Assembly: GCA_963693315.1 (NCBI GenBank)
Contig: OY856187.1
Span: 73,281,113 to 73,345,112, forward strand
DNA from: Diogma glabrata
Taxonomy: Eukaryota > Arthropoda > Insecta > Diptera > Cylindrotomidae
Direction: 5' to 3'
Length of the DNA: 64,000 nucleotides
How positions within the stretch are numbered: position 1 is the stretch's first letter; each line of letters starts with the position of its first letter. A model generated the notes under the pieces. That model ran no database searches and was not told where the DNA came from. It was given only the letters and a program-made list of their open reading frames with translations. A program made the translations under genes and the position numbers. Positions 23,153-35,026 of the stretch are shown here, piece by piece.

Positions 23153-24839
23153 TACACTGAAAAAAAGTCCAAGCGGCACGTATATCCGCTAGAAATAGGT
23201 AGATTTCGGGACCAGACAGCTTTGTGTACAAATAGAATTGGATGTGTCAGATTAGTTTAAATAAAAAATTTAAGTAGAATAGTCCAAGTCCAGAATAATC
23301 CAAAAAATTTATCAAACCAAACTAAATACATTAACGGAAACTACTTTATCAATGCGATTTCGGAACAGTTTTATTTAATTTGGTTAAAACTACTTTTAAT
23401 AACATATTAAATCCATCAAAAAGCAAATAAACGTTCTCACAACGTCACACCTACAACACCACCACACATAATTTATAATCTAAAATTGTGAAACAACTTT
23501 TACACCTCAAATAGTTCAAATATCTACAATTTAGGAAGACTTTTGTAAATGTGTAATCAATATGCATATAAGAAAATATTCCTTAATTTAAAACAATTAA
23601 GGACTCAGCTTTGTTTAATTTTTTTTTAAATTTTTGCGAAAAAAAACTAAAAACTCAAAAAAAAAACAAAAGAAATTTTTTTAATATTTTTTCTATGGGA
23701 TATTTTTATATTTTAATGAAAGTTGTTGTTGTAATTGAATGGCATGCATTAGGTTTAATGCTAATTACATTGAGACCTCTTGGGTTAGAAAGCTGAAAAT
23801 CTCTGAGGTTATAGTTGAAAAGTTTATCTAAAAGTTAATATGAGTTTAAATAACATTAACTCAAAAATGAGGAAGGCATGGCCGTTTGCGTTTGTTTCCG
23901 TTCTAACAGCCTAGGTGTCTCAACCTCTAGACTTGAACTATTTTTTTTTTTAATTTTGAAAAGATTTATGTTCTAGTTAACGTATGCGTACATATTCAAA
24001 AGTAAGTTGGCCATTTTCAGCCAAATCAAGGACAACAAAGTTTATTAAATTTTTAAAAGAGCTGATTTTTCAGGAACCTGGAACGCCAAGGTTGTCATTT
24101 GGAAAAAAATGATAGAAATATGTTCAAATATTCAATATTGTGACGATTATGGAAGATGAAAGAACACCACAACAATAGAACTTTCAAGAAAAATCTCGTT
24201 AGCTCTACAAATATAAAAATCAATAAAAGATAACAATGCAACCAAAGTAAACAGTTAATAGGAAGTATTTGTTTTATCGAATAAGGATTGGTTAACGAAA
24301 TAAAAATTGGTAAATAAAACAATTGAAAAGAATAGATTTCACACCTAGGTGTCAATATTTGAAGATCGTCTTATTGTTGAAATAAAGGAAGGAACAACAA
24401 AAAAAAGTCCAAGCGGCACGTATATCCGCTAGAAATAGGTAGATTTCGAGATCAGACAGTTTTGTGTGCCAGTAGAATCTTATGTATCAGATTAGTTTAA
24501 ACAAAACAAACTAATTTCAAACAGATATCGAACAAATTTTAAAAAGAAAATTAGCTACCTACAAGCAAAATTATATCTATCCAATTTTGCAACAAACAAA
24601 TATCAAATCTACCACAAAACATGTGTGTGACAATTTATGACACAAACCTACTCTATATCATATGTCGTGCAATTACTGCAAAATATCAAAATAGTTTATT
24701 TCTAAGAAAAAAAAATAATTTTTTCTATTCAAATCTTTTATTTTTTTGACTGTTATAAGGTTGACATTGACTGTTATAAGGTTTTTGGAAATTGTAGTTG
24801 GGGATTGCTGCAAACTTTTTTGTTGAAGCCAACAAGTCA

Positions 24840-25790
24840 AAAACCTCTAACTGCAGAGGTTTAAATATATAGGAAATGGATTAAAATGTTTTTACAGATT
24901 TTAAATTTATGAAGATTTTAAAAATATTAGTATCCAAACGGCCGTTATAACGGATTAAAAAAACCACTTTTTTTTCTAGTATAAAGCCTATAGTTCCTTA
25001 ACTAGGTGTCAGATTTTTTTGATTTACGAACTTGTCCAAGATATTAATAAAACACACATTTTTCAGAAAGGTTTTTTGGTCTGGCTCCATAAATGCAACC
25101 GTGAGAGCGCCGGTTGATTCAAACGCATTTTGTGTTTTACAAGCTTTTTTGTTGGAGCCGCTCACTCAGAAACCTCCAACTGCAGAGGTCTTTTTTTTGA
25201 AAGAAACTGATTAAAAAGGTTTCAAAGATTCTAAATTTATGAAGTTTTTAAAAATATTGGAATCCAAACGGCCGTTATATCGGATCTAAAAAACAGAGTT
25301 TTTTTCTAGAATAAAGCTTCTAGTTTCTTAACCATGTGTTGGATTGGGCTGATTTTCGAACTTGTCCAAGATATTAATAAAACGCACATGTTTAGAAAAG
25401 GTTTTTTGATCTGGCCTTATAAATGCGACCGTGAGAGTGCCGGTTGTTTCAAAAAAAAATTTTTTTTTGCAAACTTTTTTGTTGGAGCCGCTCACTCAGG
25501 AACCTCTAACTGCAGAGGTCTTTTTTTAAAACAAATTGATAAAAAAGATTCCAAAGATTATAAATTTGTTAAATTTTTTGAAATATTAGTATCCAAACGG
25601 CCGTTATAACGGTTTTAAAAAATCATTTTTTTTCAGAAAAAAGCCTCTAGTTTCTTAACCACGTGTCGGATTTTGCTGATTCACGAACTTGTCCAAGATA
25701 TTAATAGAACACACAAGTACAGAAAATTTTTTTGATCTACCTCAACAAATGCGACCGTGAGAGTGCCGGTCGTTTTCGTTATATCTCATA
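24840..25790 (+). repeat. ~330-bp tandem repeat inside the inner Helentron-like element
   Basis: The landmark CGGCCGTTAT occurs at 24939, 25269 and 25598, spacings of 330 and 329. Units also share GAACTTGTCCAAGATATTAAT, GCGACCGTGAGAG and CCTCNAACTGCAGAGG. The same unit appears once near 33060-33240, and in reverse complement near 37570-38600 and in each 2290-bp repeat further right. Confidence 0.85.
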
Positions 25791-25792
25791 TC

Positions 25793-25795
<3 letters not shown>

Positions 25796-25847
<52 letters not shown>
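25796..25847. repeat. TA microsatellite
   Basis: Pure TA dinucleotides directly after the conserved lead-in CTCATATCGTTTATA of the Helentron-like element. An ORF of alternating Ile-Tyr across it is an artefact. Confidence 0.95.
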
Positions 25848-26362
25848 AATTTTTTTTTTTTTTTGTTTTTTTGTCTCCGCTTATCATATATAGTCGTTTG
25901 GCACAAAAATTTTTCCGAAATTCCGAGATGAAGCCCATTGCAATAGGTAGATTTTTATATGAAATCTACCTAAAAAGGGTTTGTTCATCTAGAATATTGC
26001 AGTAATATCGAGGCTATTTCATGTAGTATAAATAAGAGGTGTTCTTCGAGGATATTATTAGTATAAAATTGTTAGTGATACAAAAAGTATAAAAATTTAG
26101 CAGTGATAAAGGCGAAGTAAAATTAAAAGTGTTATAAGTAGAAAGTTAAAAGTGATATTGTGAACAAGTATAAAAGAATTATAAGTGGTGAAACATTGTT
26201 AGTACAAGAAGAACTAAAAGGGGAATAGTAATAGGAGAAATATTTTTATTGTAAAATCTTGAACGAATAAAATTATAACGTTTAGAAAATCCATTGTGTT
26301 TTAAATTTCCTGATTTAGTGATCGAACTAAATAATTGTAGCTCGGCTAAGAAACGTTACAAC

Positions 26363-26377
26363 TGGTGTCAGAAGTGA
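26363..26377 (+). other. Primer binding site of gypsy 2, tRNA-Leu-like
   Basis: TGGTGTCAGAAGTG begins two bases after the left LTR. From memory it is complementary to the 3' end of a fly tRNA-Leu; the exact isoacceptor was not checked. Confidence 0.5.
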
Positions 26378-26391
26378 AATTGGGAAATAAG

Positions 26392-27735
26392 ATGGAGTTG
26401 AATGGATTAAAAGTTCAAGATCTGAAGAGTGAATTGGAGAAAAGAAATCTTTCAACAACGGGAACCAAGAATGAGTTGAAAGAACGATTAATAAAAGCTA
26501 TGGAAGCAGCTGGATTGGATCCAGAAAAATATCGTTTTGGGCAAGAAGAAGCAGATGAAAATCCAGATGCAGGAAATATTGAAGATAAAGATGGTGCTGT
26601 TGAAGCAACGAGGCAAGTCGTACCAGCAAACAACGACTTTGCACAGTTAATGGCTATGATGGAGCAAATGAGTAACAGCATGAGTAATGAAATGAAAAAG
26701 TTAGATGTCAACATCAATCAACAGTCTGCAAACATCGCTTCAAGTCGAGAAGAAATTAGCTTGGTTAAAACACACATCGACGAGAAACTTCTACAGATGG
26801 CAGCGAATCTACGCATCGAAGTAGAGAAAATTGTGGATGAGAAAGTCGAGAAAGTGCAAAAAGAAGTTGAAGTTCTGGAACAGAAAGTGCAATCGAAAGT
26901 AGATGACTTTAAAGTAGAAGTAGAACAAAGGCTTCTAGATGTTGAAATAATAGCTAAAACATCACATCCGGTTCAACAAATACAGGGCATGAAGTTAAAA
27001 CCGCCCACATACGATGGTACATCATCGTTTGGAATTTTCAAATTCCAATTTGAAACAGCAGCTGATCAGAACAGTTGGAACGAAACACATCGTGTGGCAG
27101 CTTTAATAGTGGCACTGAAGGGTGAAGCAGCAGAAACAATACAATCAGTTCCAGAACAAGATCGAAGGAGCTACAATGAGATCATGAAGGCTTTAGATCG
27201 CAAATATGGTAGTGACCACAAACGGGAGATATACAGACTTGAGTTGAAGGGTCGCTACCAGCGAATAGGAGAAAGTCTGCAAGAGTTTTCGTCTGCGATC
27301 GAACGTCTGGTACATATGGCACATGGAAATACATCACCAGACTATATGGAAAGAATGAAGATAGATGCGTTCATCGACGGCATAAGAGATCCAGAGACGC
27401 GGAAGTCAGCTGTGATGACGCCTAAAGCTACATTTGCTGAAACAATAGCTTGTGCATTGACTAGTGAGACGGCACAAGCAATTGTCAAACCAACAATCAA
27501 AGTACGTCGTGTAGAAATGGAAGAAGAGGACAGTTTTAGGCCTCAAAGAAGACCCCAAGAATTCAACAGCAGAATAAGATGTTGGGTATGTGACAAACTT
27601 GGTCACATATCTCGAGAATGCAGAGAGGCTAGACGAAAACGGAGCAGATCAACATCACCAATCAGACGGAGATCATCTGAAGAAAAGGCTCAAGCGGGAG
27701 AGGATGGTCAAATAGCAGCGGAAGGGTTAAACTAA
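26392..27735 (+). CDS. gag: Gag of gypsy 2, with N-terminal SAP-like segment
   Basis: The first ATG is 26392; an upstream in-frame GTG lies in the primer site and is not a credible start. The protein has 447 residues. Residues ~1-38 (LKVQDLKSELEKRNLSTTGTK...LIKAMEAAG) match a SAP motif, a DNA-binding helix-turn-helix fold. A long acidic/Lys-rich coiled coil covers ~80-190, a Gag core with KPPTYDGTSSFGIFKFQFE follows at ~205-370, then a CCHC knuckle (C-x2-C-x4-H-x4-C, CWVCDKLGHISREC) near ~400 and a basic Ser/Arg tail. The stop TAA 27733-27735 directly follows the slippery heptamer. The frame is intact. Confidence 0.9.
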   Translation: MELNGLKVQDLKSELEKRNLSTTGTKNELKERLIKAMEAAGLDPEKYRFGQEEADENPDAGNIEDKDGAVEATRQVVPANNDFAQLMAMMEQMSNSMSNEMKKLDVNINQQSANIASSREEISLVKTHIDEKLLQMAANLRIEVEKIVDEKVEKVQKEVEVLEQKVQSKVDDFKVEVEQRLLDVEIIAKTSHPVQQIQGMKLKPPTYDGTSSFGIFKFQFETAADQNSWNETHRVAALIVALKGEAAETIQSVPEQDRRSYNEIMKALDRKYGSDHKREIYRLELKGRYQRIGESLQEFSSAIERLVHMAHGNTSPDYMERMKIDAFIDGIRDPETRKSAVMTPKATFAETIACALTSETAQAIVKPTIKVRRVEMEEEDSFRPQRRPQEFNSRIRCWVCDKLGHISRECREARRKRSRSTSPIRRRSSEEKAQAGEDGQIAAEGLN

Positions 27736-27766
27736 AACGAGTCAGCTTTAAGGGGCGTAAGCTGGC
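27726..27766 (+). promoter_or_regulatory. -1 programmed ribosomal frameshift signal of gypsy 2
   Basis: The heptamer G-TTA-AAC (27726-27732) is in register with the gag codons TTA and AAC and is followed at once by the gag stop TAA. After an 8-nt spacer is an 8-bp stem, GTCAGCTT (27741-27748) with AAGCTGGC (27759-27766, one U-G pair), and a 10-nt loop. G-UUA-AAC is a known working slippery sequence. The -1 frame is the pol frame. Confidence 0.78.
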
Positions 27767-27874
27767 TCCCACAACCGAATGCCCTATAATCTCCATCCCT
27801 ATTTCAAGAATCGCAAGAAATGGTGACAGTTTAACGATTGGAGCTGAAATTGATGACAACAACTGTATCATTAC

Positions 27875-28906
27875 TAGAGATGTTAAAATACCGTATTTAA
27901 TTTTTTTTGTATAATACAGCGTATTATACATTGTATTATACAAAATAAAATACCGTATATTCTGTACAAAAGTGTAGTAGCAGAGATAACATGTGATGGG
28001 AATAACAACAAAAAATGACTTCCATCATCATTTTGAATTACATATAATTGAATTTAGATATCTTATCGTTTTTTTTATCTATATTCCTTAAACGAATGCT
28101 AATAAGATCTATTTAATCATCTGACTCTAAACATGTCGATGGTCTGATCAGCAAAACTTTCCTGATGCTTGATTTCATTTTATTTCACCTTCATCGCTGC
28201 CAGCCATTGTGTGTTTATGTTTTTATTATGATCCTTACCATTTCCCATGGATAAACTGTTAGAGGCCTTAATTATGTTTGACACAAACGAGTTTTCCGTC
28301 TCGTTGATTTGTAAAACAATTACTTTTGGTATGTTTTGGGCTGCATATTGAAATTGATATTTTTGTTACGGTGAAAGATGTAGAAAAATGCAAAATAGCA
28401 GAGGCTACATTCCGAAGAGCCACAAATTCTATTCCATCAAGTTATACAATAAATACAACTGCTATCGGTTTCATAATGAGTGTTTTGAGATTTGTGTGCT
28501 TGTTGATAAATTTTGATTTGCTCCATTAAAAAATTCACTGTAACGGCTGCTTCTCAGCAACCATCGAATGTTGATATTTGTGTTCTGTTGAAATTAGAAC
28601 AATCTTGGTATAACAGAAATTTAAAAATAATTTAGACGCACACTAACAAGGAGTAAAAATAATTCTTTTCCTCGGCGTTGTTTATATCAGTTACAGATAT
28701 AGCAGTAGACATATTTTCACAGCTATAAAATCTTTTAATAATCCACGCGCATTTTTAGTAAAAGGGCTATTTACTAATTCGCGTGCCATAAGAATAAAAA
28801 AAATGTATAATAAAATACCTTGTATTTTACAACGTTTTGGACAATACGGTATTTTACGTATAATACCGCGAATTATACAATGGTATTAAACACTTTTACA
28901 TCACTA
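27875..28906. mobile_element. hAT-like non-autonomous element, copy 1
   Basis: A perfect 8-bp target duplication, ATCATTAC, lies at 27867-27874 and 28907-28914. The ends are inverted repeats, TAGAGATGTTAAAA and (complement) TAGTGATGTAAAAG. It is 1032 bp with no transposase-size ORF. A related 1134-bp copy is at 59227-60360. Removing it restores the pol reading frame across the protease site. Confidence 0.88.
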
Positions 28907-31900
28907 ATCATTACGCTAGATACTGGAGCAACTCGCACAATAGTCCGTACAGATTTACTAAAAGGGGAATTACAACCAGCAGAAAAATATCGAATACAAA
29001 CAGCAACAGGGGAAAGTGCAACTATCAGGGGAAGCAAAATTGCCGATATAAAAATTGGAAATACGCACTTTCAGCATGAAGTTCTAGTGGCAGACATCGT
29101 TGATGAAGTAATTTTGGGAATGGACTTCATGAGGCCGAATGGATTTGTAATAGACGCTGGAAATGGAGTACTCAAGTATGGTAACGTAGAGTTGGTTCTT
29201 CAGATGAATGGTGCAGAATCAAGTATGAGGCGAATAATATTGGAACATCGCGAAAAGCTGCCACCTAATACCGAAACAATCGTCTGGGGAAGATTGGAGG
29301 GAGATTTTGGGTCACCAAGGTTGTGGGTTGTGGAAGCCAATGAAAATGGTCTACAACATCAAGAGATCATTATAGGGAAAACATTAGTTGTACCAGATGA
29401 AAACTCAAGAATACCGATAAGAACACTAAATTTATCAGACAAAATAAAAACCCTCAAGAAAGGAACAATCGTCGGTAAATGTGAAGAAGTAACTACCATT
29501 GTGAAATGTGAACAACAGCACACAGAAAGGAAAGTCGAAAATCAAACGCAGAAGAAAGAAATACAAAATCTACTACAGAAGTGGACAACAGAGCTTACAA
29601 AAGAACAAAAGAAAGAAGCAGAGCAGTTGCTCGAACGTTATTCATCCATCTTCTGCAGCACATCAGCAGACAACGGAAGAACTAATCTGGTTAAACATAA
29701 AATTGACACGGGAGCAGAGATGCCAATTCGCCAAGCACCAAGAAGATTACCATTAGCAAAACGGGAAGAAGCTGATAGAATGGTAAAGGATATGAAAATG
29801 GCTGGTGTTATCGAGCAATCAGATAGTCCATGGAGTTCACCTGTGGTTTTAGTTGGAAAGAAGGATGGAACTATGAGATTCTGCGTCGACTACAGAAAAC
29901 TGAATGCAGTAACAAAGAAAGATAGCTACCCATTACCTCGAATTGATGATACCTTGGACACATTATCAGGTGCCAAATTATTCTCAACATTAGATCTGCA
30001 AAGTGGTTATTGGCAGGTAGAAGTCCAAGAAGATGATCGAGAAAAGACAGCGTTTAGTGTGGGTAGTGGGCTATGGCAGTTTAACGTTATGCCATTCGGA
30101 CTATGTAATGCTCCCGCAACATTTGAACGTTTAATGGAACGTGTGCTGAAAGGATTACATTGGAGAACGTGCCTTATGTACTTGGACGACATCATTGTAA
30201 TGGGCAAGGATTTCGATGATCATTTGAAGAATTTAGAAGAAGTCTTCGAGAGAATCCAAGCAGCAGGACTAAAATTGAGTCCAAAGAAATGTACACTATT
30301 CAGAGAAGAAGTAAAATACTTGGGGCACAAAGTAACAACGAATGGAATACACACAGATGCTGATAAAATCACAGCAGTAAAAGAATGGCCAAGACCTAAG
30401 AATTTACATGAACTTCGCAGTTTTCTGGGATTGTGCACTTACTACCGACGTTTTGTACCAGGATTTGCCAATGTTGCTAAGAGTCTACATGAGCTCACGA
30501 GGAAGGATAAAGCTTTTGAATGGACCGAAAAGCAAGAAGATGCTTTTGTGGAGCTTCGGAAAAGATTGTGCACAGCACCAGTTCTGGCTTACCCTATACC
30601 AAATTTTAAATTCATATTAGACACTGATGCCAGCAATGATGGTATAGGAGGAGTGTTATCTCAAGAAATTGATGGACAAGAAAAAGTAATAGCTTATTAC
30701 TCAAAAATACTGTCCAAGCCAGAAAGGAATTATTGTGTAACCCGTAAAGAATTGCTGGCTATAGTAGAATGTGTAAAACATTTTCACAAGTATTTGTACG
30801 GCCAAAAATTCCATTTGAGAACTGATCATGGAGCATTGAGGTGGCTACTGCAATTTAAGAACCCGGAAGGACAAGTAGCACGATGGATTGAACGCTTACA
30901 AGCTTATGATTTCGACATTGAACATCGAAGGGGAAGTGCACATGGAAATGCTGATGCATTATCAAGAAGGCCATGCCAGGTGGAATGCAAGCACTGTAAT
31001 CGGGCGGAAAGTAAGGAAAACATTATTGATGTCAGGCTTCTGCAAGTGCTTCCTAGTGAAGACTGGACGCATGAAGTGGTAAGGAAGGAGCAACTGGAAG
31101 ATCCGAGCTTGGCACCAATAATAAAGTGCAAGGAAAAGGGAGAAAAACCTACATGGAGTGAGATTGCCGATAAAAGTCAAACATTGAAGGCATATTGGGC
31201 ACAATGGGACAGCCTCTGTATTGAAGATGGATGCTTGAAAAGAATTTGGGAAAGTCCTGACGGATCAGTTAAAGAATCAATGATAGTAGTTCCCAAAATA
31301 AGAATACCTCAAGTATTAAAGGAATATCATGAAGGAACCAGTGGCGGTCACCTGGGTATTAACAAAACCCTTGCTAAAGTACGGCGTAGATTTTATTGGT
31401 CAGGAGCACGTCAATCGGTAGTGGAATGGTGTCAAGCATGCGATCAATGTGCGGCTGCAAAGGGACCTGCAAGAAGAAGCCGTGGTAACATGAGGCAGTA
31501 TAATGTAGGAGCACCATTCGAGAGAATTGCGATGGATGTAGCTGGACCATTTCCGACTTCTGATAACAACAACAAATATGTGCTAGTCATAATGGATTAT
31601 TTTAGCAAATGGCCAGAAGTGTGTGCAATACCAAACCAAGAAGCAACAACGATCGCTGAAGCAGTAGTTAGCAATTGGATAAGTCGCTACGGAGTGCCGA
31701 TGGAGATTCACACAGATCAAGGAAGAAATTTTGAATCTACCATATTTCAAGAAATCTGTCAGATACTGGGGATTAATAAAACTAGAACAACTGCTTCACA
31801 TCCCCAATCAGACGGCATGGTGGAAAGATTTAATGCTACTCTTGAGAAATATCTAGCAAAAGTAGTAAACAAGAATCAACGTGATTGGGACCGTCATATT

Positions 31901-32398
31901 CCGTTATTTTTGATGGCTTATAGATCAGCAGTGCATGATACAACCAAAACGACGCCTGCTACAACCATTTTTGGAAATGATTTACGGCTACCTGGTGATC
32001 TGAAGTTTGGGATTATTCCATCGTCAACATTATGTGTCCAAGATTATGTTAATAAACTTCAAAAAGAACTTGAGGAGGTACACACGTTTGTAAGACAGAA
32101 AGCACAGATATCCAGTGATCGAATGAAGGCTCGGTATGACATTCGCGCAAACAACAAAGGATTTGAGGAAGGACAACTAGTATGGCTACACAATCCACAG
32201 CGGAGAAAAGGATTATCTCCAAAACTAAACATCTTGGGAAGGACCTTATACCATCATAACAAAATTAAACGATGTCGTTTATCGAATAAAGAAAGGTCAA
32301 CGAGCGAAACCAAAAGTCGTTCATCTAGAAAGATTAGCACCCTACAGAGGGGGAGATTTAGATTCTATTCGGGACGAACAGAAATAAGTGGGGGAGAA

Positions 32399-33051
32399 TG
32401 TGACGATTATGGAAGATGAAAGAACACCACAACAATAGAACTTTCAAGAAAAATCTCGTTAGCTCTACAAATATAAAAATCAATAAAAGATAACAATGCA
32501 ACCAAAGTTAACAGTTAATAGGAAGTATTTGTTTTATCGAATAAGGATTGGTTAACGAAATAAAAATTGGTAAATAAAACAATTGAAAAGAATAGATTTC
32601 ACACCTAGGTGTCAATATTTGAAGATCGTCTTATTGTTGAAATAAAGGAAGGAACAACAAAAAAAAAGGGTTTGTTCATCTAGAATATTGCAGTAATATC
32701 GAGGCTATTTCATGTAGTATAAATAAGAGGTGTTCTTCGAGGATATTATTAGTATAAAATTGTTAGTGATACAAAAAGTATAAAAATTTAGCAGTGATAA
32801 AGGCGAAGTAAAATTAAAAGTGTTATAAGTAGAAAGTTAAAAGTGATATTGTGAACAAGTATAAAAGAATTATAAGTGGTGAAACATTGTTAGTACAAGA
32901 AGAACTAAAAGGGGAATAGTAATAGGAGAAATATTTTTATTGTAAAATCTTGAACGAATAAAATTATAACGTTTAGAAAATCCATTGTGTTTTAAATTTC
33001 CTGATTTAGTGATCGAACTAAATAATTGTAGCTCGGCTAAGAAACGTTACA
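32399..33051 (+). repeat. Right LTR of gypsy 2 (653 bp)
   Basis: It begins TGTGACGATTATGG after the purine tract GTGGGGGAGAA (32389-32398) and ends ACGTTACA, followed by the duplicated ATAT. Confidence 0.93.
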
Positions 33052-33273
33052 ATATTAATAAATTTTATTAAAATATTATGATTCAAACGGAATTTATAAC
33101 GCCCTAGATTTTTCGACTTTTTTGGCTCTAGCCACTTAACCTGTACCCGGATATGGCCAGTTCGCGAGCTTGTCCAAGACATTTTTTGCCGCAACGTATA
33201 CCGAACAAATTTTTGTTGTAGGTCAAGAAATGCGATCGTGAGGGTGCCGGTAAATTCCGTTATAGCTCATATC

Positions 33274-33455
<182 letters not shown>

Positions 33456-33457
33456 TA

Positions 33458-33694
33458 GGTGGGAGGTAAACTACACCAAGTCACATTTTTAAAATTTTAC
33501 AGGAAAGCCAAAAAACTGTTTGAAAATGGACTATTTACTATGGAGTTGGACTATTTAAAATTGTTCTATCTCGAAAACTACACTAGTTAGGACTCAGTGC
33601 TATTAACCTCTCGATAGAGAACAAAATCCTGATTCTAACAGTATAAAAAAACGTATTTTGAAAAAATTGGACTTGGTGTAGTTTACCTCCCACC
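33458..33694. mobile_element. 237-bp MITE C inserted in a TA microsatellite
   Basis: Perfect inverted ends of about 25 bp start GGTGGGAGGTAAACTACACC at 33458 and close with the complement at 33694. TA flanks both sides (33456-33457, 33695-33696). There is no coding capacity. Insertion at TA inside a long TA run fits a Tc1/mariner-type preference. Confidence 0.85.
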
Positions 33695-33696
33695 TA

Positions 33697-33939
<243 letters not shown>

Positions 33940-34500
33940 TTTTTTTTTTTGTTTTTCCGTCTCCGCTTATCATTCATAGTCGTTTGACACCAAACTTTTT
34001 CCGAAATTCCGAGATGAAGCCCATTGCAATAGGTAGATTTTTATATGAAATCTACCTAAAAAACATGTCCTATTTCCAATCGAAATGCAATTGTCTCAAC
34101 CTCACCGTGCGGTCACATATGGCGAATCAAACTACGAAATTGCTTCAACAACTCTACAATTATAAATCGATGAAGTTGAGACAATCACACGAAATATTTA
34201 TGTGAAACTAAAATATAGTTCAATTAATCTCAAATACTTAAACTTTAAAATGAAAAATTCATGATATAAGGCCAAAGAAAATTTTTTTCAGGGAAATAGT
34301 TATTTTCTTTATTCAACTACTGTTATATTGGATATAACACTTTATATTTTAAATAAACCTTATTCTGTTGTTAGGAAAATGTTATCGTGTAGTTGTCCCA
34401 ATCACAGTGAAATTGTTTGCAAATAATTTTTCTTTGCATGAATAATAAAGTGCCAACTTTGAGATGAGGTTGTCATTACTTCAATTTTTTTTTCAGTGTA

Positions 34501-35026
34501 CAATTAGGAGGGAGTTAGAATAACCATGAAATTTAATTGCTTCGTTACTGATGAAATCGAGTGCCCGTTTAGAGATCGTTGACCGATCAACTTCGATCAT
34601 TTCAAATCAATTTCAATTTTTGCCATTCGGAATTTCGCAAAAACTTCAATTTCTATTGAATTTAGTCAATTAAATTTATCATCATTATAGAAGATTATCT
34701 AATACATATGCATATTAATTTTATAATAATTTTTGCAATCGTCATTAACATATTATGAGTCAAGAAATTGTAAAATTGACTATTAATGTCATCATCATAA
34801 ATGAACAAAGGTTAATAGATATAATGTTAGACACCATGCCGGTGGTTCGTTGATTATGTATATATTAATAGTAGTAACTTAAGTAGTATTATATTAATAG
34901 TAGTAACAATTTAATGGTAGTAACTTAAGACCAGTTTTAGCTCATATTCGGTACTTCAAGCCGGATAGATTATTAATAAATGATATATTAAAGGTATATA
35001 ATTAACACAGCTTATACATATAACAC
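34501..35026. other. AT-rich intergenic sequence
   Basis: No gene. Short direct repeats of ATATTAATAGTAGTAAC lie near 34860-34925. Confidence 0.4.

Larger units (their letters stand above)
24407..25971 (+). mobile_element. Helentron/DINE-like element (inner copy) in the gypsy 2 LTR
   Basis: This 1565-bp element begins with the same GTCCAAGCGG end as the outer copy at 23167 and ends with the same terminal hairpin (25945-25954 with 25962-25971). The intact right LTR shows the empty site, a run of nine A. Inside are about three copies of a ~330-bp repeat (24840-25790) and a TA microsatellite (25796-25847). It encodes no protein. Confidence 0.65.
24139..26360 (+). repeat. Left LTR of gypsy 2, split by an insertion
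   Basis: The two halves 24139-24406 and 25972-26360 together match the 653-bp right LTR; the extra few bases are A residues at the insertion site. Confidence 0.9.
27681..32387 (+). pseudogene. pol: Pol of gypsy 2, broken by an insertion and a frameshift
   Basis: The pol frame is open from 27681 and is entered by -1 slip at 27726-27732. It is interrupted at 27875-28906 by a hAT-like element, one codon before the protease LDTGA motif (from 28918). Downstream are RT (MYLDDIIV, near 30180), RNase H (LDTDASNDGIGG, near 30618), an integrase HHCC finger (H...H near 31327-31351, CQACDQC near 31435) and its triad (AMDVAGPF, HTDQGRNFES, DGMVERFN). Near 32230 the frame shifts; the tail bearing WEGPY (a GPY/F-type motif) reads in another frame to TAA 32385-32387. 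The ATG at 28820 belongs to the inserted element, not to pol. Confidence 0.9.
24139..33051 (+). mobile_element. Second Ty3/gypsy LTR retrotransposon, disrupted
   Basis: The LTRs (TGTGACGATT...GTTACA) are flanked by the duplicated target ATAT at 24135-24138 and 33052-33055. The internal part has a primer site, gag with a SAP-like segment and CCHC knuckle, a -1 frameshift signal, and pol. Three later lesions are visible: a Helentron-like insertion in the left LTR (24407-25971), a hAT-like insertion in the protease coding region (27875-28906), and a frameshift near 32230 in the integrase tail. Where they overlap, the two LTRs differ at very few positions (for example about 24249 versus 32509), so all of this happened recently. 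No env gene is seen. Confidence 0.92.

Noticed and set aside
26365..26391. GTG at 26365 as the start of gypsy 2 Gag
   Set aside because: It lies in the primer binding site and is not an ATG; the first ATG is 26392, where the SAP-like segment begins.
28820..28905. ATG at 28820 as the start of a 1199-residue Pol
   Set aside because: These codons belong to the hAT-like insertion; real pol sequence begins again after 28906.
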